NCBI GenBank assembly: GCA_036267255.1
Contig: DATAWK010000030.1
Coordinates: forward strand, 1-35,938
Source: DATAWK01 sp036267255
GTDB taxonomy: Bacteria > Acidobacteriota > Terriglobia > Terriglobales > Acidobacteriaceae
Length of the DNA stretch: 35,938 bases
Direction of reading: 5' to 3'
The notes under the pieces are model-generated. The model had not been told where the DNA came from. It saw only the letters and a program-made list of their open reading frames with translations, and did no database searches. The translations under genes were made by a program, and so were the position numbers. Of this stretch, positions 22,706 to 30,354 are shown piece by piece; within the stretch, counting starts at the first letter, position 1; the number at the start of each line of letters is the position of its first letter.

Positions 22706-24349
22706 ATGAGCCATTTCCCCGCCCGGAGGTTCCCCATCCTTCTGCTGGCTTTAGGTTATCTGGCGCTTCTAGCCGGATGCCAGGGATTTAGCTCGTCCAG
22801 TCCAGGGACGCAAAATAATTCACAGAACCAACAGCCGGGGGATTTAACGGCTGCTCCGGCGACCGTCAGTTTTGGCAATGTTCAGGTCGGTACGACTCAA
22901 ACGCTCTCCGACACCGTGACTAACACCGGGGGAAGCGACCTCACCATTTCGCAGTCTACCGTTTCGACATCTGCATTCAGCACGAGTGGATTGAGCCTGC
23001 CTCTGACTCTGCCGGCGGGGCAGAGCGCGACTTTTAGTATTGTGTTTGCGCCCCAAACAGCGGGCAGCACCACCGGCACTCTTATCCTTACCAGCGACGG
23101 CTCCGGCAGTCCACTGAGCATCGCGCTTTCTGGAACTGCAGTAAGTGGGGACGGTATCACGGCCAATCCTGCGAGCATCAATTTCGGTAGCGCAGCAGTG
23201 GGCAGCACTCAGAACCAAACCGAGACTCTCACGAATTCCGCTACTCAGAGTCTCACCATCTCGCAAGCGAGCATCAGTGGTGCAGGTTTCAACTACACAG
23301 GGCTGAGCTTGCCGCTGACGCTGGCTCCGAATCAGAGCACAACTTTTGGGCTCACTTTCGCGCCCGCGAGCGCTGGCGCGAGCGATGGCCAGTTCTCGAT
23401 TACAGTTAGCGGTTTCAGCACGACTTTGGATATAGCCCTATCCGGAACCGGAACTTCAGGAACGACTGGCGCGACTCTGGCTGCAATCCCGGTGAGCTTG
23501 ACCTTCCAAGACATCCAGACCGGCAAGAGTGAGGTCCAAACCGAAACCATCCAGAACACTGGCGGAGCCAGCGCATCGATCTCTCAAGTTACGGCGAGCG
23601 GCGTGGGTTTCAGCGTCTCGGGCATCAGCACTCCGCTCACGCTCGCCCCCGGACAGACAACATCTTTTTCGGTAAGCTTTGAGCCGCAGTCTACGGGCAG
23701 TTTCAGCGGAAACGTGGCCATAACGTCCAATGCCTCGAATCCAACTCTCAACGTCGCGTTGAGCGGGTCCGCAATCGCAGGTTCTTCTGGGCAGCTGAAC
23801 GTCAGCCCATCTACGATTAACGTTGGCAATGTCACGGTTGGAACCAGCGGATCGCAGACAGGAACCCTGACTGCAACGGGCGCAAGCGTGGTCGTCTCGT
23901 CAGTGGATGTCGGCAGCTCAGAGTTCTCCATCAGCGGGTTTTCATTGCCACTGACCTTGTCCGCAGGTCAGAGCGTAACTTTCACGGTCACCTTCACACC
24001 CCAGTCGAGCGGGACTGCTTCTACCAGTGTTTCGTTTGTAAGCAACGCTTCCAACTCCCCCTCTAAGGCGACCCTTACCGGCACCGGCGTGGCCGCACCG
24101 TCGCACTCAGTCAACCTTTCCTGGAATGCGGACGGCTCACCGAATGTAACCGGATATAACGTGTACCGCAGCACAGGCAGCTCGGGGACATATGCGAAAA
24201 TCAATTCCTCGTTGATTGCCGCCACGGCCTACACGGACACCTCCGTAAGCGATGGGACCACCTATTATTATGAGACGACGGCGGTCAATTCCAGCGGCGA
24301 GGAAAGCGCGCGTTCCACGGCGGTACAAGCCGTGATTCCTCCGCCGTAG
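22706..24349 (+). CDS. Choice-of-anchor-D repeat lipoprotein with C-terminal fibronectin type III domain
   Basis: The protein has 547 residues. The N-terminus is a lipoprotein signal ending LALLAGC with the lipid-accepting Cys at 25, then a Ser/Gln/Asn-rich linker. Four tandem Ig-like repeats of about 100 residues follow. Each opens with a version of PATVSFGNVQVGTTQT and contains SGLSLPLTLPAGQSATF and SGTATLTSD-like blocks, which is the choice-of-anchor-D/ASPM-SPD-2-Hydin pattern. A fibronectin type III domain ends the protein (VNLSWNADGSPNVTGYNVYR, TYYYETTAVNSSGEES). It is a surface or periplasmic adhesin/structural protein. Codon and residue composition is dominated by Ser, Thr, Gly and Ala. 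Confidence 0.88.
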   Translation: MSHFPARRFPILLLALGYLALLAGCQGFSSSSPGTQNNSQNQQPGDLTAAPATVSFGNVQVGTTQTLSDTVTNTGGSDLTISQSTVSTSAFSTSGLSLPLTLPAGQSATFSIVFAPQTAGSTTGTLILTSDGSGSPLSIALSGTAVSGDGITANPASINFGSAAVGSTQNQTETLTNSATQSLTISQASISGAGFNYTGLSLPLTLAPNQSTTFGLTFAPASAGASDGQFSITVSGFSTTLDIALSGTGTSGTTGATLAAIPVSLTFQDIQTGKSEVQTETIQNTGGASASISQVTASGVGFSVSGISTPLTLAPGQTTSFSVSFEPQSTGSFSGNVAITSNASNPTLNVALSGSAIAGSSGQLNVSPSTINVGNVTVGTSGSQTGTLTATGASVVVSSVDVGSSEFSISGFSLPLTLSAGQSVTFTVTFTPQSSGTASTSVSFVSNASNSPSKATLTGTGVAAPSHSVNLSWNADGSPNVTGYNVYRSTGSSGTYAKINSSLIAATAYTDTSVSDGTTYYYETTAVNSSGEESARSTAVQAVIPPP

Positions 24350-24368
24350 GCGCCCCCTGAAAATCTCT

Positions 24369-24419
24369 GCGGCAGCTGATTCTGCCGCTGGACAATGGAA
24401 TCCGCAATCCGCAATCCGC
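24369..24419 (+). repeat. Hairpin and triple AATCCGC repeat after the anchor-D gene
   Basis: A perfect 7-bp inverted repeat GCGGCAG / CTGCCGC with a 6-nt loop (24369-24388) starts 20 nt after the stop. It has no T-tract, so it is only a possible weak terminator or mRNA 3' end stabiliser. AATCCGC is then repeated three times in tandem (24399-24419). Confidence 0.35.
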
Positions 24420-24477
24420 GATTCGCGTGGGATGCGGTTGCAATCGTCTGCAAACAAAGTCGCAGAAATTATCAGTC

Positions 24478-24506
24478 TTGACACTTTTCCAGTTCGCGCT
24501 AAAGAT
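24478..24506 (+). promoter_or_regulatory. Candidate sigma-70 promoter for the glycine-rich protein
   Basis: TTGACA (24478-24483) is a perfect -35 hexamer; after exactly 17 nt comes AAAGAT (24501-24506) as a weak -10. It lies about 75 nt upstream of the start codon of the only downstream gene before a strong terminator, so that gene is probably a monocistronic unit. Confidence 0.45.
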
Positions 24507-24582
24507 GGCTACTGTATCTGTTGAAGTAGCATAGAACTGCCTTCCGCCTTCCCCCGTGATGGTAAGTTTGAGGAGAAGCCTG

Positions 24583-25023
24583 ATGAAATCAGCTAAATTA
24601 TGGACTGGGATAGTTTTATTGACGCTGCTGTGTTGCGCATCCTTCGCATTCGGCGCGAGTCTCCAGCATAACCAGTCGGCCTATGTCGGCGCTGGTTTAA
24701 ACCTGCCAGCAAGTCTGCTGACATTCGCATTTGCGCCCGGAGGTAATCTACAACACTCGAAGCCGCAAAATAGCGGCTGGGGTGGCGGCGGCAATGGTGG
24801 CGGCGGCGGTTGCGGCCAGGGTGGAAATGGCGGCAATAATGGCTGGGGCGGCAGCGGTAACGGAGGCGGTGGCTGGGGCGGTGGTGGGAACGGCGGCAGC
24901 GGTGGTTGTGGCGTGCCCGAGGGCGGAAGCCCAGTCGGGTATCTGATGATTGGCGCGCTCGCGTGCATCGGTGCGATGGCTTACCGTGCTCGTCGGCAGA
25001 ATGTAATGTCCGAGGTTCAATAA
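24583..25023 (+). CDS. Glycine-rich secreted protein with PEP-CTERM-like C-terminal sorting tail
   Basis: The protein has 146 residues from ATG 24583, chosen because AGGAG lies 7 nt upstream; a GTG/ATG pair at 24556-24559 is a poorer start. It has a signal peptide (about 1-24, ending FAFGA), a short spacer, a region of about 45 residues made almost wholly of Gly with Trp, Asn and two Cys (64-110), then a tripartite tail: VPEGGS (111-116), a hydrophobic helix GYLMIGALACIGAMAY, and the basic RARR. That is the architecture of PEP-CTERM and related exosortase sorting signals, with VPEGG in place of the classical VPEP. The EPS locus that follows fits, because exosortase systems co-occur with such loci. 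No exosortase is inside the window. Confidence 0.7.
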   Translation: MKSAKLWTGIVLLTLLCCASFAFGASLQHNQSAYVGAGLNLPASLLTFAFAPGGNLQHSKPQNSGWGGGGNGGGGGCGQGGNGGNNGWGGSGNGGGGWGGGGNGGSGGCGVPEGGSPVGYLMIGALACIGAMAYRARRQNVMSEVQ

Positions 25024-25050
25024 ATCCAGATAGACCAGATTTAGCAAAGA

Positions 25051-25078
25051 GCCCGCCCATTTTGGGCGGGCTTTGTTG
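25051..25078 (+). terminator. Strong intrinsic terminator after the glycine-rich protein
   Basis: GCCCGCCC (25051-25058), a 5-nt loop ATTTT, GGGCGGGC (25064-25071), then TTTGTTGT. The 8-bp all-GC stem begins 28 nt after the stop codon. The flanking AAAGA on the left gives some termination potential on the minus strand too. Confidence 0.85.
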
Positions 25079-25084
25079 TCGTTA

Positions 25085-25244
25085 CAGGGTCGTTGCAGGC
25101 CCTGGAGCCTTCCGAAACTGTTCCGGTAAGACCTTCAAGGTAGTCTTGCCGGTGTGCAACCCGTTGCAACAGGCGAGTCCCATGGTTGCCGACAAAAGTC
25201 GCAAGAGATGGATATAAAGTGCAATAAGTTGCATTCTCGCCTGT
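25085..25244. ncRNA. Highly structured intergenic segment, candidate structured RNA
   Basis: Several stems are packed into 160 nt. CAGGG/CCCTG pairs across 25085-25104. A 10-bp stem CCGGTAAGAC/GTCTTGCCGG with one G-U pair spans 25123-25152. TGCAA-CCCG-TTGCA lies at 25155-25168. A long-range perfect 9-bp pair ACAGGCGAG/CTCGCCTGT (25169-25177 with 25236-25244) encloses TTGCCGAC-AAAA-GTCGCAA (25186-25204) and TGCAA-TAAG-TTGCA (25220-25233). I do not recognise a known RNA family. The two TGCAA hairpins could instead be DNA operators, 65 bp apart. The minus strand also has a 50-codon frame (25234-25082), unrecognised. The gap 25245-25690 shows nothing convincing. Confidence 0.35.
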
Positions 25245-25690
25245 GGAAAACAATCTGTCATCGGGAACAGCTTGCCAGCCCTCGTAATACAGCTAAGATA
25301 TTAAGTCTACAGGCGCTTACATAGAATCAGACCGGGTGCAGGAGTCTCTGGCGACTTCGTCTTAGCCCCGTCAAAGTTCCTGGCACTGAAGTACCATGTC
25401 AATAGACTCGAAGTGCCCTTGCAACGTTCTGCAATCGCATGTAACTTGATCACATCCCGAGCTCTTCGCTGGGCACCTAGAAATTCAAGACGGCGAAACC
25501 TAATGATTTTAGGGAGATGCGCGAAGCAGGGCAATTGAAGATCCGATCTGCTAGTGACATGCTATGTTGACCGGTTGTATCGCTTCTCAAATTCCGCGAT
25601 CGGTTGTGATAAAGAGTTGCGTTGTAGCGATATCCAAATCAAGCCAGGCAGGCGTGACTCGAAAAAGAGCAGACGTTCATTGCGATCTTT

Positions 25691-25706
25691 TGGCATCAGA
25701 TTTGCA
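25691..25706 (+). promoter_or_regulatory. Candidate sigma-54 promoter (-24/-12) for the EPS operon
   Basis: TGGCATCAGATTTGCA matches the sigma-54 consensus TGGCAC-N5-TTGCA, with the invariant GG and GC separated by the required 10 nt. It faces the EPS operon and predicts a transcript starting near 25717, giving a leader of about 270 nt before the first gene. PEP-CTERM/EPS loci in other bacteria are often sigma-54 dependent, which supports the reading. Confidence 0.5.
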
Positions 25707-25901
25707 CTTTGATCCACGGCGCGTGATACGAAGAGCGCGTTTGGATCACAAATACACATAAGCTTTAAGACTTCTAGTTGGCGTAATTGTTTCCTCCCCT
25801 GATTCTGCTTTTGGTAATCCCGGATGACACGGAGTAAGGCAGTCCGGTCGTGCCTTGATTGCTGTTTTGCAGAGGTAACCTTTCCCCGGTAGGTCCCCCC
25901 T

Positions 25902-25975
25902 GGATCTCGCGGTTGAGATCCCGATAAGAGAAATTTCTGTGCAATCACTTTGAAGTCACCCGGAAGGCGTGACTT
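25902..25975 (+). promoter_or_regulatory. Two tandem leader hairpins directly before the antiterminator gene
   Basis: GGATCTC-GCGGTT-GAGATCC (25902-25921) and AAGTCAC-CCGGAAGGC-GTGACTT (25953-25975) are perfect 7-bp stems with 6- and 9-nt loops. The second ends one base before the AGAGGG ribosome-binding site of the UpxY-type gene. NusG paralogues such as RfaH and LoaP act on short leader elements that often include a hairpin, so these are candidate recruitment or autoregulation sites. Neither has a T-tract, so they are not terminators. Confidence 0.5.
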
Positions 25976-25988
25976 AGAGGGCGAAGCT

Positions 25989-26555
25989 ATGGCCAGCAGC
26001 GGGGTATCACTTGCGGTTGTACAACAAGGTGTTCTTCCGGCGCGCGGCGCGGAGCCGCAGGCGGAGACTTGGTATAGCCTTCACACCCGGCCGCGGCACG
26101 AAAAAATGGTTGCACAGCGCTTGCAGGACCGCGGGGTGACGACTTACCTGCCCCTTATCACCGAAGTCCATCGCTGGAGTGATCGAAAGAAATCCGTACA
26201 GTTGCCGCTATTCAGTTGTTATGTGTTCGCAAAATTCGCCCCGAATCGCACGGAACGACTGCGGGTTTTGCGCGTGGATGGGGTTTTCGGCTTGGTGGGC
26301 GCCCACGGGGAAGGTTCGCCGATTCCCGACGACCAGATCGAATCTGTGCGCAACCTGGTGGAAGGCGAAATTCCCTGGTCTTGCCATCCTTTCCTCAAAA
26401 TCGGGCAGCGGGTGCGCATTCGTAGCGGCGCGCTCGATGGACTGGAAGGCCTACTGGTCTCCCGCAATGGCGACCGCACGCTGGTAATTTCAATTGACGC
26501 CATTCAGCGTTCGCTGGCGGTGCGGGTCGAAGGTTACGAAGTCGAGCCGGTCTAA
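25989..26555 (+). CDS. UpxY/RfaH-like NusG-family transcription antiterminator
   Basis: The protein has 188 residues from ATG 25989, preceded by AGAGGG. The NGN domain begins ETWYSLHTRPRHEKMVAQRL and continues TTYLPLITEVHRWSDRKK and LPLFSCYVFAKF, which is diagnostic of specialised NusG paralogues. The KOW-type C-terminal domain follows (KIGQRVRIRSGALDGLEGLLV). UpxY proteins of Bacteroides polysaccharide loci and RfaH bind paused RNA polymerase near the operon start and keep it going through long capsule/EPS operons. Here it is the first gene of an operon of at least 10 kb of EPS genes, after a leader with hairpins, which fits that job. An upstream ATG at 25950 is less likely. Confidence 0.87.
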   Translation: MASSGVSLAVVQQGVLPARGAEPQAETWYSLHTRPRHEKMVAQRLQDRGVTTYLPLITEVHRWSDRKKSVQLPLFSCYVFAKFAPNRTERLRVLRVDGVFGLVGAHGEGSPIPDDQIESVRNLVEGEIPWSCHPFLKIGQRVRIRSGALDGLEGLLVSRNGDRTLVISIDAIQRSLAVRVEGYEVEPV

Positions 26556-26635
26556 CCTCGGCATTTTCCCTGCAATCACGTCCGGCCCGATGGATACAAG
26601 TCCTGGCGTCAAATCGAAATCTGAACGATCCAACC

Positions 26636-28177
26636 TTGGCAATTCACTACTCAAGTAAAAGCCTGGCGGAAAACCGCGAGCTGGTTTCGCTGCTCGCAGT
26701 CAGCCGCGACTCGTCCGTGTTGCGGCTGATATGGCCGCTGGAAGAGTCGAATCCATGGCGCGTGGATACGGCAGCCAGCGGCTGGGATGTGATGGAACGA
26801 TTGCAGTCCGAGGCCGCGCCCCGTCTGTTGCTGCTCGATGTGCAGCGTGGTGAAAGCGACGGCTTGCACTTCCTGCGCTGGGTGCGCCGGCTGCATGGCG
26901 ACCTTGCCGTCGTGATTCTGTGCCATTCCGACGAGACAGCGCAGGCGAGAGAAGAATTGCGCCAGGGCAGAGGAGAGATCCTCGTCCGGCCCTTCGATAC
27001 GAAGCAGTTGGAGTACGTGGTCCGGCGGCAGCTCGAGCCAGCCGTGGAAGCGGAGGAGCACATGGTCAGTAGTACGGTGACGAAAGAAGTCGACCCACTC
27101 GGCCAAGAAACGGTGTTTGTCGGCGGCAGCCTGGTGATGCAGAAGCTCCAGGCACAAGCGGCGTTGATGGCGAAGACCGATGTGCCGGTACTGATCCTGG
27201 GTGAGCGCGGATCGGGAAAATACACGGTTGCCAGCCTGATCCACAGTCTTTCCGTGCGCTCCGGTTTCAAGCTGCGCCGCATCCACTGCGCCCAGATGCC
27301 CGAGTCGGTGCTCGAAAGCGAGTTCAATGGCGAGCCGACGGGCGGAGGTCAGAACACGGGAAAATTCGCCTCGAGCGAAAAAGGGATCATCTTCCTCGAT
27401 GAAATCACAGCTTTATCCAGCCCGTTGCAGGCGCGGCTGCTTCAGATTCTGCAGAATCACGAATTGCGCAGTGCGGCGGACGGAAGCGGCATGTCGGCTC
27501 CGGTGAGGATTCTGGCTGCCAGCAGTATCAATGTTGAGCGGGCGCTGGCGGAAAAATGGCTGCGCGAAGATCTGTACTATCGCTTGAGCGCCTTCACCGT
27601 ACATGTGCCGCCGGTACGGCAACGAAAAGACGAGATCCCCACCCTGTTGCGCTACTTCATGCACAAGCTCGCGAAACACTACAGCCTGCCGCCGCGGACC
27701 TACTCGGCGTCTGTGCTCGATGCCTGCCAGCGCTATTCATGGCCGGGCAATCTGAAAGAAATGGAAATTTTCGTGAAGCGTTATCTGGTTGCCGGCGACC
27801 AGGGATCCTGGCTGCGCGAGATGTCGGGTGCGAGCTTCTCTGAAGATGACGGCTCGATGCAGAAGAGCGTTTGGACGGGCGACGCGGCCGAGGCGGACGA
27901 AAATGCCATCGATTCCCGCGAGCTGCGTCCAGAGTCGCTTAAGTCAATGATTCAGAACATCAAGTCTGAGGCGGAAAAAAACGCCATCGGCGCCGCGCTC
28001 AAGACCACCGGCTGGAACCGGAAGGCGGCGGCGCGATTGCTGCGCGTGAGTTACCGCACCCTGCTGTACAAGATCGAACAATACCAGATGCGCGCCCCCG
28101 AACCTTTTCTCTCTTCGTTTCGCAGCGAAGAACTCTTAAGCTATGAAGAAGTCAAGGGCAACGGGAAGGCGAGTTGA
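26636..28177 (+). CDS. Sigma-54-activator-like response regulator lacking GAFTGA
   Basis: The protein has 513 residues: a receiver domain (about 15-130; phospho-acceptor candidate Asp68 in LLLLDVQ), an AAA+ domain (about 160-390) and a C-terminal Fis-type HTH (GWNRKAAARLLRVSYRTLLYKI, about 468-489). Walker A is GERGSGK (189-195) and Walker B IIFLDE (251-256). The sigma-54-contacting loop, normally GAFTGA, is replaced by NGEPTGGGQNTG (231-242) and looks shortened. The receiver also has Arg where a conserved Lys is usual (VRPF). It resembles PrsR-type regulators of EPS loci, but direct sigma-54 activation is doubtful. The start is unclear: a TTG at 26636 has no ribosome-binding site. Confidence 0.8.
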   Translation: MAIHYSSKSLAENRELVSLLAVSRDSSVLRLIWPLEESNPWRVDTAASGWDVMERLQSEAAPRLLLLDVQRGESDGLHFLRWVRRLHGDLAVVILCHSDETAQAREELRQGRGEILVRPFDTKQLEYVVRRQLEPAVEAEEHMVSSTVTKEVDPLGQETVFVGGSLVMQKLQAQAALMAKTDVPVLILGERGSGKYTVASLIHSLSVRSGFKLRRIHCAQMPESVLESEFNGEPTGGGQNTGKFASSEKGIIFLDEITALSSPLQARLLQILQNHELRSAADGSGMSAPVRILAASSINVERALAEKWLREDLYYRLSAFTVHVPPVRQRKDEIPTLLRYFMHKLAKHYSLPPRTYSASVLDACQRYSWPGNLKEMEIFVKRYLVAGDQGSWLREMSGASFSEDDGSMQKSVWTGDAAEADENAIDSRELRPESLKSMIQNIKSEAEKNAIGAALKTTGWNRKAAARLLRVSYRTLLYKIEQYQMRAPEPFLSSFRSEELLSYEEVKGNGKAS

Positions 28178-28214
28178 CGCCGTCCCCGCCTGAACTTCTA
28201 AAGGCGAAGCGAAA

Positions 28215-28841
28215 ATGAGAATGAAAAGAAATTTCGGCGATCACTGGAACAAGCAGCTGGTGCTACTTGCGCTTGCCTGTCTTTTATCTGTACTTCCAGT
28301 CTCGGCGCAAGCCGCCGCTCCCGCGCCGGCTGCGAACTCCACCGCTAAGCCGCACGATGACACTTTCGTGATTGGCAATGACGATGTCCTCGCCATCAAC
28401 GTATGGAAAGAGCCCGATATTTCCCGCTCGATCCCGGTACGCTCCGATGGCAGGATTTCGCTGCCGCTGGTCGGCGAGGTGCAGGCCGCGGGACTGACTC
28501 CGGCGAAGCTGGAAAAAGAAATCGCCACCCGGCTGAAGAATTACATCTCCGAGCCGGAAGTCACCGTCATGGTGCAGCAGGTCAACAGCCAGAAATTCAA
28601 CATTCTGGGACAAGTGGCGAAGCCTGGCTCCTACCTGCTGACGAACTCTCCGACGGTGCTCGATGCCATCGCGCTTGCCGGCGGGTTCCGCGATTTTGCC
28701 AAGAAGAAGTCGATTTACGTTCTGCGCCAGAGTCCGGGCGGTGAGTCGCGCCTGCCGTTCAATTACAAGGATGTCAGCCAGGGCAAGAACATGAGGCAGA
28801 ACGTCAGGCTGGAGCCGGGCGACACGATCATTGTTCCGTAA
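28215..28841 (+). CDS. Polysaccharide export protein (Wza/OPX family)
   Basis: The protein has 208 residues. A signal peptide (about 1-33, ending VSAQA) is followed by an Ala/Pro linker. The Poly_export domain runs VIGNDDVLAINVWKEPDIS and IPVRSDGRISLPLVGEVQAAG (about 51-130). An SLBB domain comes next (FNILGQVAKPGSYLL, VLDAIALAGGFRDFAKK). It ends with GDTIIVP, the usual finish of short OPX proteins. It forms the periplasmic/outer-membrane conduit for the EPS chain. Being short, it lacks a C-terminal membrane-spanning helix, so the adjacent beta-barrel protein may supply the outer-membrane pore. Confidence 0.9.
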   Translation: MRMKRNFGDHWNKQLVLLALACLLSVLPVSAQAAAPAPAANSTAKPHDDTFVIGNDDVLAINVWKEPDISRSIPVRSDGRISLPLVGEVQAAGLTPAKLEKEIATRLKNYISEPEVTVMVQQVNSQKFNILGQVAKPGSYLLTNSPTVLDAIALAGGFRDFAKKKSIYVLRQSPGGESRLPFNYKDVSQGKNMRQNVRLEPGDTIIVP

Positions 28842-28856
28842 GTCGTCATTGTTTTC

Positions 28857-30284
28857 ATGACCCTCTCGAACAAAACGCGGCTGGGGTTGATTCTGCTGGT
28901 AGTCGCGGCCATGCGCCCACTCCACGCTGGCGCTCAGGCAGATCAGCAGAATGCCCCTGCGGTTCCCGCGCCGGCAGTCAGTTCTCCTGTCATTACTGCC
29001 TCCGCTAACTCCGACTCCAATGACGTTGCCGATACAGCCAACAATACCGGCGATCGCATGCTGACCCCACCTCCGGTCAGCGGACAGAGCTATCCGATGG
29101 CGACCGTTTCTGAGGAGCGTTCCAACTACCTTCTCGGTGGCGTCACCTTCAACGCCGCCTACTCCGACAATGTGCTTGGATCGACGACCTTCGCGCCCGT
29201 CAGCGACATCAGCTACTCCGTCTGGCCGACGATTGCGCTCGATGAGACTACGACGCGTCTGCACACCACCTTGACCTACGCTCCCGGCTTCACGTTCTAT
29301 CAGCGCACCAGCGCCTACAATCAGGCAGACCAGAATCTCTCGGCGAATCTGAGCTATCGCCTGAGCCCGCATGTGACGGCCTGGGTGCGCGATACGTTCC
29401 AGAAGACTTCGAACGTATTCAATTCCCCGGAACAGGGGCTCGATATTTCTGTGTCAGGCTCGCCCGAGGCTTTGAGCAACACCATTATCTCTCCCTTGGC
29501 GGACCAGCTCGGCAATAACGGGAATCTAGGAATTACCTATCAGTTCAGTGCGAATGCCATGGTGGGGGCGAGCGGGACGTTTCTGAATCTCCATTACTCG
29601 AACTCCAGCCAAGTGCCTGGGCTTTATGACGGAGCATCGCGGGAAGGGATGGCGTTCTATGCCGTCCGCATTACGCCGCAGCATTACATTGGCGTGACTT
29701 ATCAGTATCAAGACTTGCTCGCCTATCCCGCGCAGGCGACCAACGAGACCCAGGCGCATGCGGTGCTGTTTTTCTATACATTCCATCCGTCAGTACGAGT
29801 TTCATTTTCACTGTTCGGCGGGCCGCAGTACTACAGCGCAGGGTCGCAGTTCGCTCCTGCGGGAACGCTGATCGCGACCCCCAGCCAGGCTTGGACTCCG
29901 GCCGCGGGTGCCAGCGTGAACTACCAGTTGCAGCGGACCAGCGTCGCCGCCAGCTATTTCCACTCGGTCAGCGGAGGAAGCGGACTCGTAGGCGCGGTGC
30001 AACTGGATAGCGCAACACTGACCCTGCGGCAGCAACTCACGCGTAGTCTTAGCGGGGAGATCGGCGGAGCCTATGCCAATAACAGCATCCTAACGGCCAA
30101 CTCTCTCGGTGGGCATTCCATCATCGCGAGTGCCGCGCTCCAGCAGCAGGTGGGTGTGCATTTCAACGCACAGGCAGGGTACACGCGGCTGCACCAGGAC
30201 TACACGTTTTTCTCAGCCAACCCCGACACCAACCGGGAGTGGGTCTCGGTCTCGTATCAATTTAGCCGGCCCTTAGGAAGATAA
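28857..30284 (+). CDS. Outer-membrane beta-barrel protein of the EPS locus
   Basis: The protein has 475 residues. A signal peptide (about 1-27) precedes an Ala/Pro/Ser-rich segment. From about residue 90 come many amphipathic alternating strands with aromatic girdles, such as FNAAYSDNVLGSTTF, TLTYAPGFTFYQRTS, NLSYRLSPHVTAWVRDTFQ and VSVSYQFSRPLGR, the last being a barrel-like closing strand. The position immediately after the OPX gene (15 nt) is where EPS loci often encode an outer-membrane protein. It probably forms or stabilises the secretion pore. No family name can be assigned with confidence. Confidence 0.75.
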   Translation: MTLSNKTRLGLILLVVAAMRPLHAGAQADQQNAPAVPAPAVSSPVITASANSDSNDVADTANNTGDRMLTPPPVSGQSYPMATVSEERSNYLLGGVTFNAAYSDNVLGSTTFAPVSDISYSVWPTIALDETTTRLHTTLTYAPGFTFYQRTSAYNQADQNLSANLSYRLSPHVTAWVRDTFQKTSNVFNSPEQGLDISVSGSPEALSNTIISPLADQLGNNGNLGITYQFSANAMVGASGTFLNLHYSNSSQVPGLYDGASREGMAFYAVRITPQHYIGVTYQYQDLLAYPAQATNETQAHAVLFFYTFHPSVRVSFSLFGGPQYYSAGSQFAPAGTLIATPSQAWTPAAGASVNYQLQRTSVAASYFHSVSGGSGLVGAVQLDSATLTLRQQLTRSLSGEIGGAYANNSILTANSLGGHSIIASAALQQQVGVHFNAQAGYTRLHQDYTFFSANPDTNREWVSVSYQFSRPLGR

Positions 30285-30354
30285 GTTGCCGGCAAGAAAG
30301 TCCTCAGAGGACTGATCGCAAGCGAGGATCGATCGCTAGCAAAAAGAGAAAATC

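Noticed and set aside
24780..24905. GGC/GGT-rich repeats as a possible CRISPR or VNTR array
   Set aside because: They are the codons of a glycine-rich protein region with no fixed repeat-spacer periodicity.
25307..25534. 75-codon minus-strand frame in the long gap
   Set aside because: No start signal and no recognisable pattern; could be a decayed remnant, but the evidence is too thin to list.
25562..25948. 128-codon minus-strand frame divergent from the antiterminator
   Set aside because: No ribosome-binding site or family motif; it overlaps the sigma-54-like promoter and a leader hairpin. I treat the stretch as non-coding, but a lineage-specific gene cannot be excluded.
28284..29372. 362-codon minus-strand frame across the OPX and beta-barrel genes
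   Set aside because: Antisense shadow of two convincing secreted proteins.
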